A DNA stretch of 5,868 nucleotides from Acidimicrobiaceae bacterium (GTDB taxonomy: Bacteria; Actinomycetota; Acidimicrobiia; Acidimicrobiales; Palsa-688). The notes beneath the pieces were generated by a model. It was not told where the DNA came from and made no database searches. It saw nothing but the letters and a program-made list of their open reading frames with translations. Position numbers and translations under genes: made by a program. Positions 1 through 5,531 of this stretch are shown here, one piece after another. The stretch is from contig JAUTXM010000218.1 in NCBI GenBank assembly GCA_030838025.1, positions 1 to 5,868 of the forward strand, written 5' to 3'. Within the stretch, counting starts at the first letter, position 1. Each line of letters begins with the position of its first letter.

Positions 1-522
1 CCGCATCTCGGCCAGCACCTCGCCCCCGCCCCGCAGCGCCGCGGCCGGGTGGTAGGTCGGCACCAGCACCGCGCCCGTCGAACCCCACGGATACACCCGC
101 CCCCGGGTGCGGCGAATCCCGTCGGAGGTCTGGAGGAGCAGCTTGGTCGAGAAGTTGCCCAGCGTGAGCACCACGGTCGGCCCGATGAGCGCCACCTGCG
201 CCTCGAGCCACGGCCGGCACGCGTCGATCTCGGCCGGCAGCGGGTCACGGTTGCCCGGCGGCCGGCACTTCACCACGTTGGCGATGTACACCGCCTCCCG
301 GTGCACGCCGATCTCCTCGAGGAGCAACCGGTCGAGGAGTTTGCCCGACCGCCCGACGAACGGCCGGCCCTGCAGGTCCTCCTCCCGCCCCGGTCCCTCG
401 CCCACGACCATCAGGTCGGCGTGCGGGTTGCCCTCGCCGAACACGACGGTGGTGCGCCCGTGCGCCAGTGCGCAGCGCCGGCACTGCAACGCTTCGTCCC
501 TCACCCCCGCCAACGTCGCCAC
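1..522 (-). CDS. udg: Uracil-DNA glycosylase, family 4 (Fe-S), 3' end cut by window
   Basis: Removes uracil from DNA in base-excision repair, in the cytoplasm on the chromosome. The first 174 residues are visible; the C-terminal end lies beyond the left edge. Motifs in order: a Cys-x-x-Cys pair (C14, C17); R23-T24 then VFGEGNPHADLMVVGEGPG (27-45), containing the GEGPGREED catalytic motif (42-49); GRPFVGRSGKLLDRLL (52-67); YIANVVKCRPPGNRDP (79-94), with the third Cys at 86; the fourth Cys at 102 in DACRPWL; a TLGNFSTK stretch (120-127); and PTYHPAAALR (155-164) with the conserved His158. The four cysteines are the 4Fe-4S ligands of this family. I chose GTG at 522 because it gives the usual short lead before the first Cys pair. 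The frame stays open upstream without an ATG, and there is no clear Shine-Dalgarno, so the start is less certain than the identity. It lies 82 bases after the peptidase gene, so it may be co-transcribed or have its own promoter. Confidence 0.95.
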   Translation of the reverse strand, partial: MATLAGVRDEALQCRRCALAHGRTTVVFGEGNPHADLMVVGEGPGREEDLQGRPFVGRSGKLLDRLLLEEIGVHREAVYIANVVKCRPPGNRDPLPAEIDACRPWLEAQVALIGPTVVLTLGNFSTKLLLQTSDGIRRTRGRVYPWGSTGAVLVPTYHPAAALRGGGEVLAEMR

Positions 523-604
523 GTTTGTCGATGGTACTTGCGAGGTCTGGGGAAAATGCCGCCCCGTTGGCCTGCCGGGCCGCGGTGGACGGAAACGAGC
601 GGGT
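523..604. other. Intergenic gap between peptidase and udg
   Basis: This is the second of only two gaps between genes in the window. It has a slightly AT-richer spot at about 552-557 and the weak -10 candidate described separately. Only short 4-base stems can be formed and no U-tract follows them, so I do not call a terminator. It may simply be a spacer within the operon. Confidence 0.6.
531..536 (-). promoter_or_regulatory. Possible -10 element for a leaderless udg transcript
   Basis: On the minus strand the hexamer TACCAT fits the actinobacterial TAnnnT -10 pattern. It ends 8 bases before the proposed GTG start of the uracil-DNA glycosylase, and no ribosome-binding site lies between them. 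That spacing would suit a transcript starting at or next to the GTG. I see no convincing -35 hexamer, and TAnnnT occurs easily by chance, so this is weak. Confidence 0.2.
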
Positions 605-1453
605 TCAGCGTGCGCCGAGCGCGGCGCGGATCGCACCTTCCACCACTCGGGCCGCCAGCAGGCGCACCTGGTCGAGCGGCGCCTGCACCCCGCCCACCGA
701 CGCGGCCACGATCGCATCACCGTCAACCGTGCTGTGGGCCGGTTCGAGGGCCCGGGCCATGCCGTCGTGGCCCGATTGGGCCACGAGCAGGCATCCCACC
801 TTGTCGAGCGTGGCGTTGGTGGCGACGACGCCGATCGTGGTGTTCAGACCCACGGGAGTCGTGGTGCCGGCCTCGGGCCGATCCGCCGGTTGTGGCGGCC
901 GGAGGTCACCGAAGGCATTGACCGCCATGATGGCGGCGACGACCAGGTCGCCCTGGCGGAGCGACACCGAAGCAACGCCTCCCGGCCGGGCGTGGTCCGG
1001 TCCCCGCCATTTGCCGACCGTCGCCCCCGTGCCGGCACCGACCTGGCCCATCGCCACGTCGCCGTCGCGTGCCGCGACGCAGGCGGCATAGCCGGACTCG
1101 GCCGTCGGGCGGACCGCCGGGTCCCCCACCAAGAGGTCGTACAGGACCGCGCCCACCACGATGGGGACGGGGCCCGCGGGGGTGGAAATACCGATCCCCC
1201 GTTCCTCGCACCACCGCATCACGCCGTCGCACGCCGCCAAGCCGAACGCCGAGCCGCCCGCGAGAACGACGGCGTCGATGCGGACCACGGTGCGCTCCGG
1301 GGCCAGCAGGTCCCATTCCCGGGTCCCCGGGGCGCCGCCGCGCACCTCCCCGGAAGCCACCGTCCCCGCCGGGAAGAGCACGACGGTGCAGCCCGTACGG
1401 GAGTCCGCATCTGTCCAGTGGCCCACCTGGACCCCCGGAACCTCGGTGATCAC
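605..1453 (-). CDS. P1 family peptidase (DmpA/S58-type, self-cleaving Ntn-like hydrolase), short form
   Basis: A 282-residue member of the family that includes DmpA (L-aminopeptidase / D-Ala-esterase/amidase), the beta-peptidyl aminopeptidases and ThnT. These proteins cut themselves, and the new N-terminal Ser/Thr becomes the nucleophile. Visible marks: start VPGVQVGHWTD (5-15); TGCTVVLFPAG (20-30); VVLAGGSAFGLAACDGV (62-78); GAGTGATVGKW (139-149); AAIMAVNAFGD (173-183); the cleavage and nucleophile site LNTTIGVVATNA (203-214), where cleavage between N204 and T205 is predicted; and AHSTVDGD (239-246). It is shorter than DmpA (about 375 residues), as are many bacterial P1 proteins. No signal peptide is visible, so it is probably cytoplasmic. 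GTG at 1453 overlaps the hydrolase stop by 4 bases (GTGA) and starts just before the conserved VPGVxVGH motif; the open frame further upstream (to 1633) is out-of-family sequence antisense to nothing and inside the hydrolase gene. The substrate cannot be read from the sequence. Confidence 0.93.
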   Translation of the reverse strand: MITEVPGVQVGHWTDADSRTGCTVVLFPAGTVASGEVRGGAPGTREWDLLAPERTVVRIDAVVLAGGSAFGLAACDGVMRWCEERGIGISTPAGPVPIVVGAVLYDLLVGDPAVRPTAESGYAACVAARDGDVAMGQVGAGTGATVGKWRGPDHARPGGVASVSLRQGDLVVAAIMAVNAFGDLRPPQPADRPEAGTTTPVGLNTTIGVVATNATLDKVGCLLVAQSGHDGMARALEPAHSTVDGDAIVAASVGGVQAPLDQVRLLAARVVEGAIRAALGAR

Positions 1454-2511
1454 GGTGCCGGCGGGACGCCGGCCACCATCGTCTCCTCCGTCACGGGCTT
1501 GGTCCGCTCGGCGAAATCGACCAGCATCTCGGCCAGCTGGGCCCGGCGCTCGAACATCACCATGTGCCCGCACTCCGGGAGCTCGTGGAGTTCGGCGACG
1601 GGGATGTGGCCCGCGATGTACCGGCTGTGCCACACCGGGGTCAGCAGGTCGCGCTTGCCCACCACGACCAACGCCGGGGCGGCGATCGCGGGCAACACCT
1701 TGCGGACGTCGAGGCTGAGCAGCGTCTGCACCAGCTCGGCGACGATGGGGGCGGGCACCGCCGACGACATCGCCCGCAGCAGTTCGACGTGGGTAGGCGA
1801 CGGGTTGGAACCGAACGCCAGCCGGCAGTACACCGCGGCCACATCTCCTGGGGTCTTCCCCCGCTGCACCCGACCCGCGGTCGCCCGGATGTGGCCCCGC
1901 CCGGCGACCGGCGTCAGTACCCGCACCAGCTCCGCAGCGGCCGCGGGCACGCCATTGCCGAGGATCGGGCTGGCCGACGTGGCCACCAGCGCGATCGACG
2001 CGATGGCGCCGTCGGACACCAGCTCGGGGTGGTCGGCCAGCAGCTGGAACAGGATCATGGCGCCCATCGAGTGGCCGACCGCCACCGTCTCCCGGAGATC
2101 GAGTGCCTGAAGAACTTCGTAGGCGTCGTGGGCCATGGCCTCGAGGGTGTGGCCGTCGCGGCCGGCGCGCGACTTGCCGTGGCCCCGGACGTCCATGGCC
2201 ACCACCCGGTAGCCCGCCTCGACCAGGTCCTGCAGCTGGTAGTGCCAGACGAGGGTGGTCTCGGTCACGCCGTGGATCAGGAGGAACGGGCGCCCCTCCC
2301 CGCGCTCCACCACATGGATCTCGCCGCCGTCAGCGCTGGGCAGGGTGCGATGGCGCGTGCCCGCCGGTTCCCGGAAGTCTTCGGCGCTGGCCGGGTCAGG
2401 ACGGCGGCGCCAGCGGCGCACCGTGATCGCCCCGGCCGCGGCGGCGCCCGCCAACCCCGCGGCCGCGGTCGCGGCGGCGCCGATGGCCAGCCGGGATCGG
2501 GTGATCTTCAT
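1450..2511 (-). CDS. Alpha/beta hydrolase with N-terminal membrane anchor or signal
   Basis: A 353-residue alpha/beta-fold hydrolase, substrate unknown. The N-terminus has a short basic lead (K2, R5, R7), then an Ala/Gly-rich hydrophobic stretch at about 8-31, then a basic cluster (RRWRRR, 32-37). This suggests a signal anchor or secreted enzyme; no twin-arginine motif is present. The catalytic domain follows: oxyanion region LLIHGVTET (77-85), MDVRGHGKS (106-114), nucleophile elbow GHSMG with Ser148, a lid region at about 180-265, acid Asp288 in VVVGKRDLLTP, and His316 in CGHMVMFE. The Ser-Asp-His triad is complete, so an active enzyme is likely. ATG at 2511 overlaps the alr stop by 4 bases (ATGA), which favours it over an in-frame ATG 13 codons upstream inside alr. 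From memory, a hydrolase with a hydrophobic N-terminus after alr is also common in Streptomyces and relatives. Epoxide hydrolase, haloperoxidase-like or lipase roles cannot be separated from the sequence. Confidence 0.9.
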   Translation of the reverse strand: MKITRSRLAIGAAATAAAGLAGAAAAGAITVRRWRRRPDPASAEDFREPAGTRHRTLPSADGGEIHVVERGEGRPFLLIHGVTETTLVWHYQLQDLVEAGYRVVAMDVRGHGKSRAGRDGHTLEAMAHDAYEVLQALDLRETVAVGHSMGAMILFQLLADHPELVSDGAIASIALVATSASPILGNGVPAAAAELVRVLTPVAGRGHIRATAGRVQRGKTPGDVAAVYCRLAFGSNPSPTHVELLRAMSSAVPAPIVAELVQTLLSLDVRKVLPAIAAPALVVVGKRDLLTPVWHSRYIAGHIPVAELHELPECGHMVMFERRAQLAEMLVDFAERTKPVTEETMVAGVPPAP

Positions 2512-3674
2512 CGCCGGTACACCCGGGGGACGCGCGAGGAGACACCGCACACCACCTCATAGGCGATGCTGTTGACCCGCTCGGCCCACTCCCACGCCGT
2601 GATCTCCTGGTCCCCCTGCCGGCCGAGGAGGACCGCGACGTCGCCGGTCGCCACGTCGGCGTCGGGGCCGCAGTCGACCAGGATCTGGTCCATGGTCACG
2701 GTGCCTGCGATCGGGTGGCGCCGGCCGCCGATGAGGACCTGGCCGCCGGTGCTCGACAGGAGGCGGGTCACCCCGTCGGCATACCCGAGGGGCACGGTCG
2801 CCACCACTGTCCGGGTCGCGACCCGGTACCGCAGCCCGTAGGAAAGGCGTTCGCCCGCCTCCACCGTCTTGGTGTGCGAGACCTGGGCCGCCAGCGACAG
2901 GGCCGGTTGCAGGGCCGAACAGGGCGGCCGGTCGGCGACCGACGCGGCCGGGGCCAATCCGTACAGGGCGATGCCACACCGGACCAGGTCGAGGCGGGTG
3001 GCGGGGTGGAAGAGGGCGCCGGCCGAGTTGGCGGCGTGCAACAGGCGGGGTGCGATGCCGTCGCCCACCAGTCGCTCGGCCGTGGCCAGCAACGACGCCA
3101 GCTGCTCGCCGGTGGTCGCATCGGCCGGTTCGTCGGCCACCGCGAAATGGGTCCACAGCGCATCGAGCTCGAGCCGGGGGTGGGCCGCGACCTGGCGAGC
3201 CAGGGCCACGGCGTCGGCGGGTGCGGCACCGACGCGGTGCATCCCGGTGTCGACCTTGACATGCACCGCGATCGGGTCGCCCCCGGCCGCGCTGGCGGCG
3301 TCGGCCAGCGCCTCGATCCCACCGGGCGTGTACAGCGTCGGGGTCAGCCGGGAGCGGACGACTTCGGCCATGGCGTCGGCCGGTGGTTCCGACAGGAGCA
3401 GGATCGGGGCGGCAATGCCCGCATCGCGCAGGTGCCGGCCCTCCTCGACCAGGGCCACCGCCAACCAGGTCGCCCCCCCGTCGAGGGCCGCCTCGGCGAC
3501 CTCGACCGGGCCGTGCCCGTAGGCCCACGCCTTGACAACCGCGCACAGCTGGGCCGGGGCGGCGAGTTCCGCAAGCAATGCCGCGTTGGCCCGGATGGCC
3601 GCCAGATCCACTTCCGCCCACGCCTGGCGGTGGGTGCCAACCCGGGACCGGGCGGGCCCGGGATGGACCGTCAT
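2508..3674 (-). CDS. alr: Alanine racemase (PLP-dependent)
   Basis: Interconverts L- and D-alanine, supplying D-Ala for peptidoglycan in the cytoplasm. The protein has 388 residues, normal for the family. It starts with the usual WAEVDLAAIRAN (19-30). The PLP-binding lysine is K48 in VVKAWAYGHG (46-55). The lysine that is usually carbamylated is K140 in HVKVDTGMHRVG (138-149), with Arg147. THFAVAD (175-181), HAANSAG (213-219) and RCGIALYG (232-239, phosphate-contacting Arg232) follow. The second catalytic base is Tyr298 in PLGYADG, and the substrate-side Met is M328 in GTVTMDQ. The C-terminal beta domain ends at VPRVYRR. All key catalytic residues are present. The one oddity is Trp50, where the motif normally has Asp or Asn. 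ATG at 3674 overlaps the nnr stop by 4 bases (ATGA), indicating coupling, and the downstream hydrolase is coupled the same way. The open frame continues upstream to 4244, but that part is a shadow inside the nnr gene. Confidence 0.97.
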   Translation of the reverse strand: MTVHPGPARSRVGTHRQAWAEVDLAAIRANAALLAELAAPAQLCAVVKAWAYGHGPVEVAEAALDGGATWLAVALVEEGRHLRDAGIAAPILLLSEPPADAMAEVVRSRLTPTLYTPGGIEALADAASAAGGDPIAVHVKVDTGMHRVGAAPADAVALARQVAAHPRLELDALWTHFAVADEPADATTGEQLASLLATAERLVGDGIAPRLLHAANSAGALFHPATRLDLVRCGIALYGLAPAASVADRPPCSALQPALSLAAQVSHTKTVEAGERLSYGLRYRVATRTVVATVPLGYADGVTRLLSSTGGQVLIGGRRHPIAGTVTMDQILVDCGPDADVATGDVAVLLGRQGDQEITAWEWAERVNSIAYEVVCGVSSRVPRVYRR

Positions 3675-5056
3675 CGGGCCACGAGTGCGCCTGACCCGTG
3701 GTCGGAGAGCCAGTCGGACACCAGTTCCGGGAGATCGCCCGCGACCAGGCCGACCGCGGGGCCGAGTTGGGCCGCCCGGCCGTGGACATGGGCCCCGAGC
3801 GCCGCCGCTTCGGCCGCCGGGACACCACTGGCCACAAACGCGCCGATGACGCCGGACAGGACGTCGCCCGTCCCCGCGGTCGCCAGGCGGGGCGAGCCGC
3901 TGGTCACGAACCACGCCCGGCCGTCGGGCGCCGCCACCACGGTGGTCGACCCCTTGAGGAGGACGACGGCGCCCGACTGGGCCGAGAGCGAGCGGACGGC
4001 GGCCAGCCGGTCGTCGCCCGGTGGTCCGCCGGTCAGGGCGGCGTACTCCCCCTCGTGCGGCGTGATCACGGTGGCCGAAGCTCGGGCCGCGGCCACCTCG
4101 TGCAAGCGGGCCACGGACCCCACGGCGTTGATCCCGTCGGCGTCGACGACCGCGGGCGCATCGACGTGGCGGAGCAGGGCGACGACGCAACGCCCGATCT
4201 CCTCCGAGCGGCCCAGTCCCGGGCCGGTCACCAGGGCGCGGCACCGGGTGGCGGCCTCAGCCGCTGCGCCGTCCCAGCCGGTGGCCGGGAGGGCGACGCC
4301 GACCGCCTCGGCCGTGGGCAGCTGGTCCAACCCGGCGCCGGGAACACCGAGGCGGACATACCCCGACCCGGCCCGCATGGCACCCCGGCTGACCAGGGCG
4401 GGGGCGCCCATCATTCCCGGCGACCCGGCCACGACCATCACGGCCCGCTGCCATTTGTGGCTCTCACGGGCGCGCGGTGCCAGCCAACCCACTTCCCGGT
4501 CGGTCACCAGCCACGCCGACGCAAGCTCGTCGACCTGGGGGCCGAGGCCGATGTCGGCCACGATCACCTGCCCGCACCGTTCGGGCCCGGCACCGAGCAC
4601 CAGCCCGGGCTTGTAGGCCTGGAAGGTCACGGTCGCGACCGCCGCCAAGGCGTCGCCCACCCCGGTGTCGCCGTCGATGCCCGAGGGGATGTCGACCGCC
4701 AGGACCGGGGCCTCCCCGGGGTCCGGCGGGGCGTAGGTGCCCCGGAAGCCGGTCCCGTAGGCGGCGTCGATGACCAGGTCGACGGGCGCCAGCCGCGCAC
4801 CCGGCCCGAGCGATGCGGCGTCGAGGACACTGACCCGCACGCCGCGATGGCGGAGGACGGCGGCTGCGGCGCGCCCGTCGGCGCCGTTATTGCCCTTGCC
4901 GGCCACCACGACCACCCGCCGACCATAGGCGCCGCCCAGAAGATCGAGGGCGGCCATGGCGACCGCCCGACCGGCCCGGCCGATCAGGACCTCGACCGCT
5001 GCGGGAGCCGCCTTGTCGGCCGCCTTCATCTCCGCCGCGGTGACGACCGGGATCAT
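3671..5056 (-). CDS. nnr: Bifunctional NAD(P)HX epimerase / ADP-dependent NAD(P)HX dehydratase
   Basis: Repairs hydrated NADH and NADPH: the N-terminal domain (YjeF_N, NnrE) epimerises NAD(P)HX and the C-terminal domain (carbohydrate-kinase fold, NnrD) dehydrates the S form using ADP in bacteria. It has 461 residues, slightly short for the fusion. NnrE part, about 1-200: VTAAEMKAAD (5-14), AGKGNNGADG (52-61), DLVIDAAYGTG (93-103), LAVDIPSGIDGDTG (119-132), ADIGLG (167-172). NnrD part, about 200-461: HKWQRAVMVVAGSPGMMGA (200-218), VTGPGLG (276-282), VVDADGIN (303-310), TPHEGEY (332-338), LLKGSTTVV (366-374), ATAGTGDVLSG (392-402) with the catalytic Asp398. Position 59 is Ala where most members have Gly (NNGGDG). 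ATG at 5056 matches the family start MIPVxTAAEM; the frame is open further upstream, through the palindrome, but that part resembles nothing in the family. No clear ribosome-binding site precedes it. The stop overlaps alr by 4 bases. Confidence 0.96.
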   Translation of the reverse strand: MIPVVTAAEMKAADKAAPAAVEVLIGRAGRAVAMAALDLLGGAYGRRVVVVAGKGNNGADGRAAAAVLRHRGVRVSVLDAASLGPGARLAPVDLVIDAAYGTGFRGTYAPPDPGEAPVLAVDIPSGIDGDTGVGDALAAVATVTFQAYKPGLVLGAGPERCGQVIVADIGLGPQVDELASAWLVTDREVGWLAPRARESHKWQRAVMVVAGSPGMMGAPALVSRGAMRAGSGYVRLGVPGAGLDQLPTAEAVGVALPATGWDGAAAEAATRCRALVTGPGLGRSEEIGRCVVALLRHVDAPAVVDADGINAVGSVARLHEVAAARASATVITPHEGEYAALTGGPPGDDRLAAVRSLSAQSGAVVLLKGSTTVVAAPDGRAWFVTSGSPRLATAGTGDVLSGVIGAFVASGVPAAEAAALGAHVHGRAAQLGPAVGLVAGDLPELVSDWLSDHGSGALVAR

Positions 5057-5060
5057 GGGG

Positions 5061-5070
5061 CCAAGCTTGG
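5061..5070. repeat. 10-bp perfect palindrome next to the nnr start
   Basis: CCAAGCTTGG reads the same on both strands. It lies 4 bases upstream of the nnr ATG and one base away from the large palindrome, where a ribosome-binding site would be expected. A palindrome this short can arise by chance; its position is the only reason to list it. Confidence 0.5.
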
Positions 5071-5071
5071 G

Positions 5072-5121
5072 AAGGCCGGACCACAACGTGTCGTGTACAC
5101 GACACTTTGTGGTCCGGCCTT
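5072..5121. repeat. 50-bp near-perfect palindrome (25-bp inverted repeat, no spacer)
   Basis: Two 25-base arms meet at 5096/5097 without a loop. The core GTGTCGTGTACACGACAC (5088-5105) is perfectly symmetric. The outer arms, AAGGCCGGACCACAA (5072-5086) and its exact complement (5107-5121), flank it; the only mismatch is C5087 against T5106. Symmetry stops at 5071/5122. In RNA from either strand it would form a very stable hairpin, and in DNA a possible cruciform or a double operator. No T-tract follows on either strand, so it is not a classical intrinsic terminator, though GC-rich actinobacteria do use terminators without one. It ends 15 bases before the nnr start codon and begins 41 bases after the acpS stop. 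The structure is certain; the function is not known. Confidence 0.95.
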
Positions 5122-5162
5122 GGGCGGCGTGGGTGTCGTTTCCGGCTGGACGCGCCTCGTGG

Positions 5163-5531
5163 TCATGCCAGCGCCGCCACCACGGCCTCAGCCTGCGACG
5201 ACGTGTGGGTGAGGGAGACGAGGAATTTTCCCACCCCTTGCTTGGAGGCCAGGGCGGCGGCGGCACCCTGCATGCGCAGCGCCGGTTGGCCGCTCGCCAA
5301 CCGCACCACCTCGACGTCGGTCCAGCGGAAGGCGCCGAGCCCGACGCCGAGCGCTTTCATGGCCGCCTCCTTGGCCGCGAAGCGGGCGGCCAGCGACGGG
5401 GCCGGGTCGGCCTGGCCGGCGGCGTAGGCCCGCTCGCCGGCGGTGAAGAGGCGTTCGGCCAGGCCGGGCCGGCGGGCCAGCACGGTGCGGAACCGGCCGA
5501 TGTCGACCGCGTCGATCCCGAGGCCGATCAC
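5163..5531 (-). CDS. acpS: Holo-[acyl-carrier-protein] synthase
   Basis: Transfers 4'-phosphopantetheine from CoA to the serine of apo-ACP, making the carrier active for fatty-acid synthesis, in the cytoplasm. The protein has 122 residues, the usual size of the trimeric AcpS type. Signature motifs: GLGIDAVDIGRF at 3-14, with the Mg-binding Asp7; FTAGERAYA (29-37); RFAAKEAAMKALG (50-62), with Glu55 as the second metal ligand and Lys59 close by; a WTDVEV strand (70-75) and GQPAL (81-85); and the C-terminal SLTHTSSQAEAVVAA (106-120), the counterpart of the family's SISH strand. The start is GTG at 5531, which gives the family N-terminus exactly and overlaps the stop of the upstream gene by 4 bases (GTGA), implying translational coupling. 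A GGAA lies just before the start as a weak ribosome-binding site. acpS followed by nnr and alr is an arrangement familiar from other bacteria. Confidence 0.96.
   Translation of the reverse strand: MIGLGIDAVDIGRFRTVLARRPGLAERLFTAGERAYAAGQADPAPSLAARFAAKEAAMKALGVGLGAFRWTDVEVVRLASGQPALRMQGAAAALASKQGVGKFLVSLTHTSSQAEAVVAALA

Larger units (their letters stand above)
5057..5162. other. Intergenic gap between acpS and nnr
   Basis: The largest gene-free stretch, 106 bases, in an otherwise tightly packed run of overlapping genes. Almost half is taken by a 50-bp palindrome, and a 10-bp palindrome lies between that and the nnr start. I see no clear -10/-35 pair reading toward nnr and no strong Shine-Dalgarno before its ATG. 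The GTGTCGT heptamer of the palindrome core recurs once outside it at 5133-5139. Confidence 0.8.

Noticed and set aside
245..484. Small minus-strand frame of 79 codons starting with ATG
   Set aside because: It is out of frame with the uracil-DNA glycosylase, whose motifs run through the whole region in another frame.
1454..1633. N-terminal extension of the P1 peptidase
   Set aside because: It overlaps the end of the hydrolase gene, including its catalytic His codon, and adds only Arg/Pro-rich sequence before the conserved start.
107..2110. Very long plus-strand open frame (667 codons)
   Set aside because: It is antisense to three well-identified minus-strand genes, and its translation is Arg/Ser/Pro-rich with no family motifs. 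Long antisense frames are expected at this GC content.
3675..4244. N-terminal extension of alanine racemase in the same frame
   Set aside because: The extension lies inside the nnr coding region, is low-complexity Arg/Gly/Pro sequence, and the family N-terminus begins at the ATG at 3674 with an ATGA overlap.
2715..4616. Plus-strand open frame of 633 codons, and a similar one at 3698-5212
   Set aside because: Both are antisense to alr and nnr, which carry complete catalytic motifs; no plus-strand protein here resembles a known family.
5072..5121. Palindrome as a standard intrinsic terminator of acpS
   Set aside because: There is no T-tract on the coding strand after the hairpin and no loop, and the downstream nnr gene follows at once. 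A non-canonical terminator is not excluded.
5057..5266. N-terminal extension of the nnr protein through the palindrome
   Set aside because: The family begins at MIPVxTAAEM, and the extension would run across the palindrome and into acpS in another frame.
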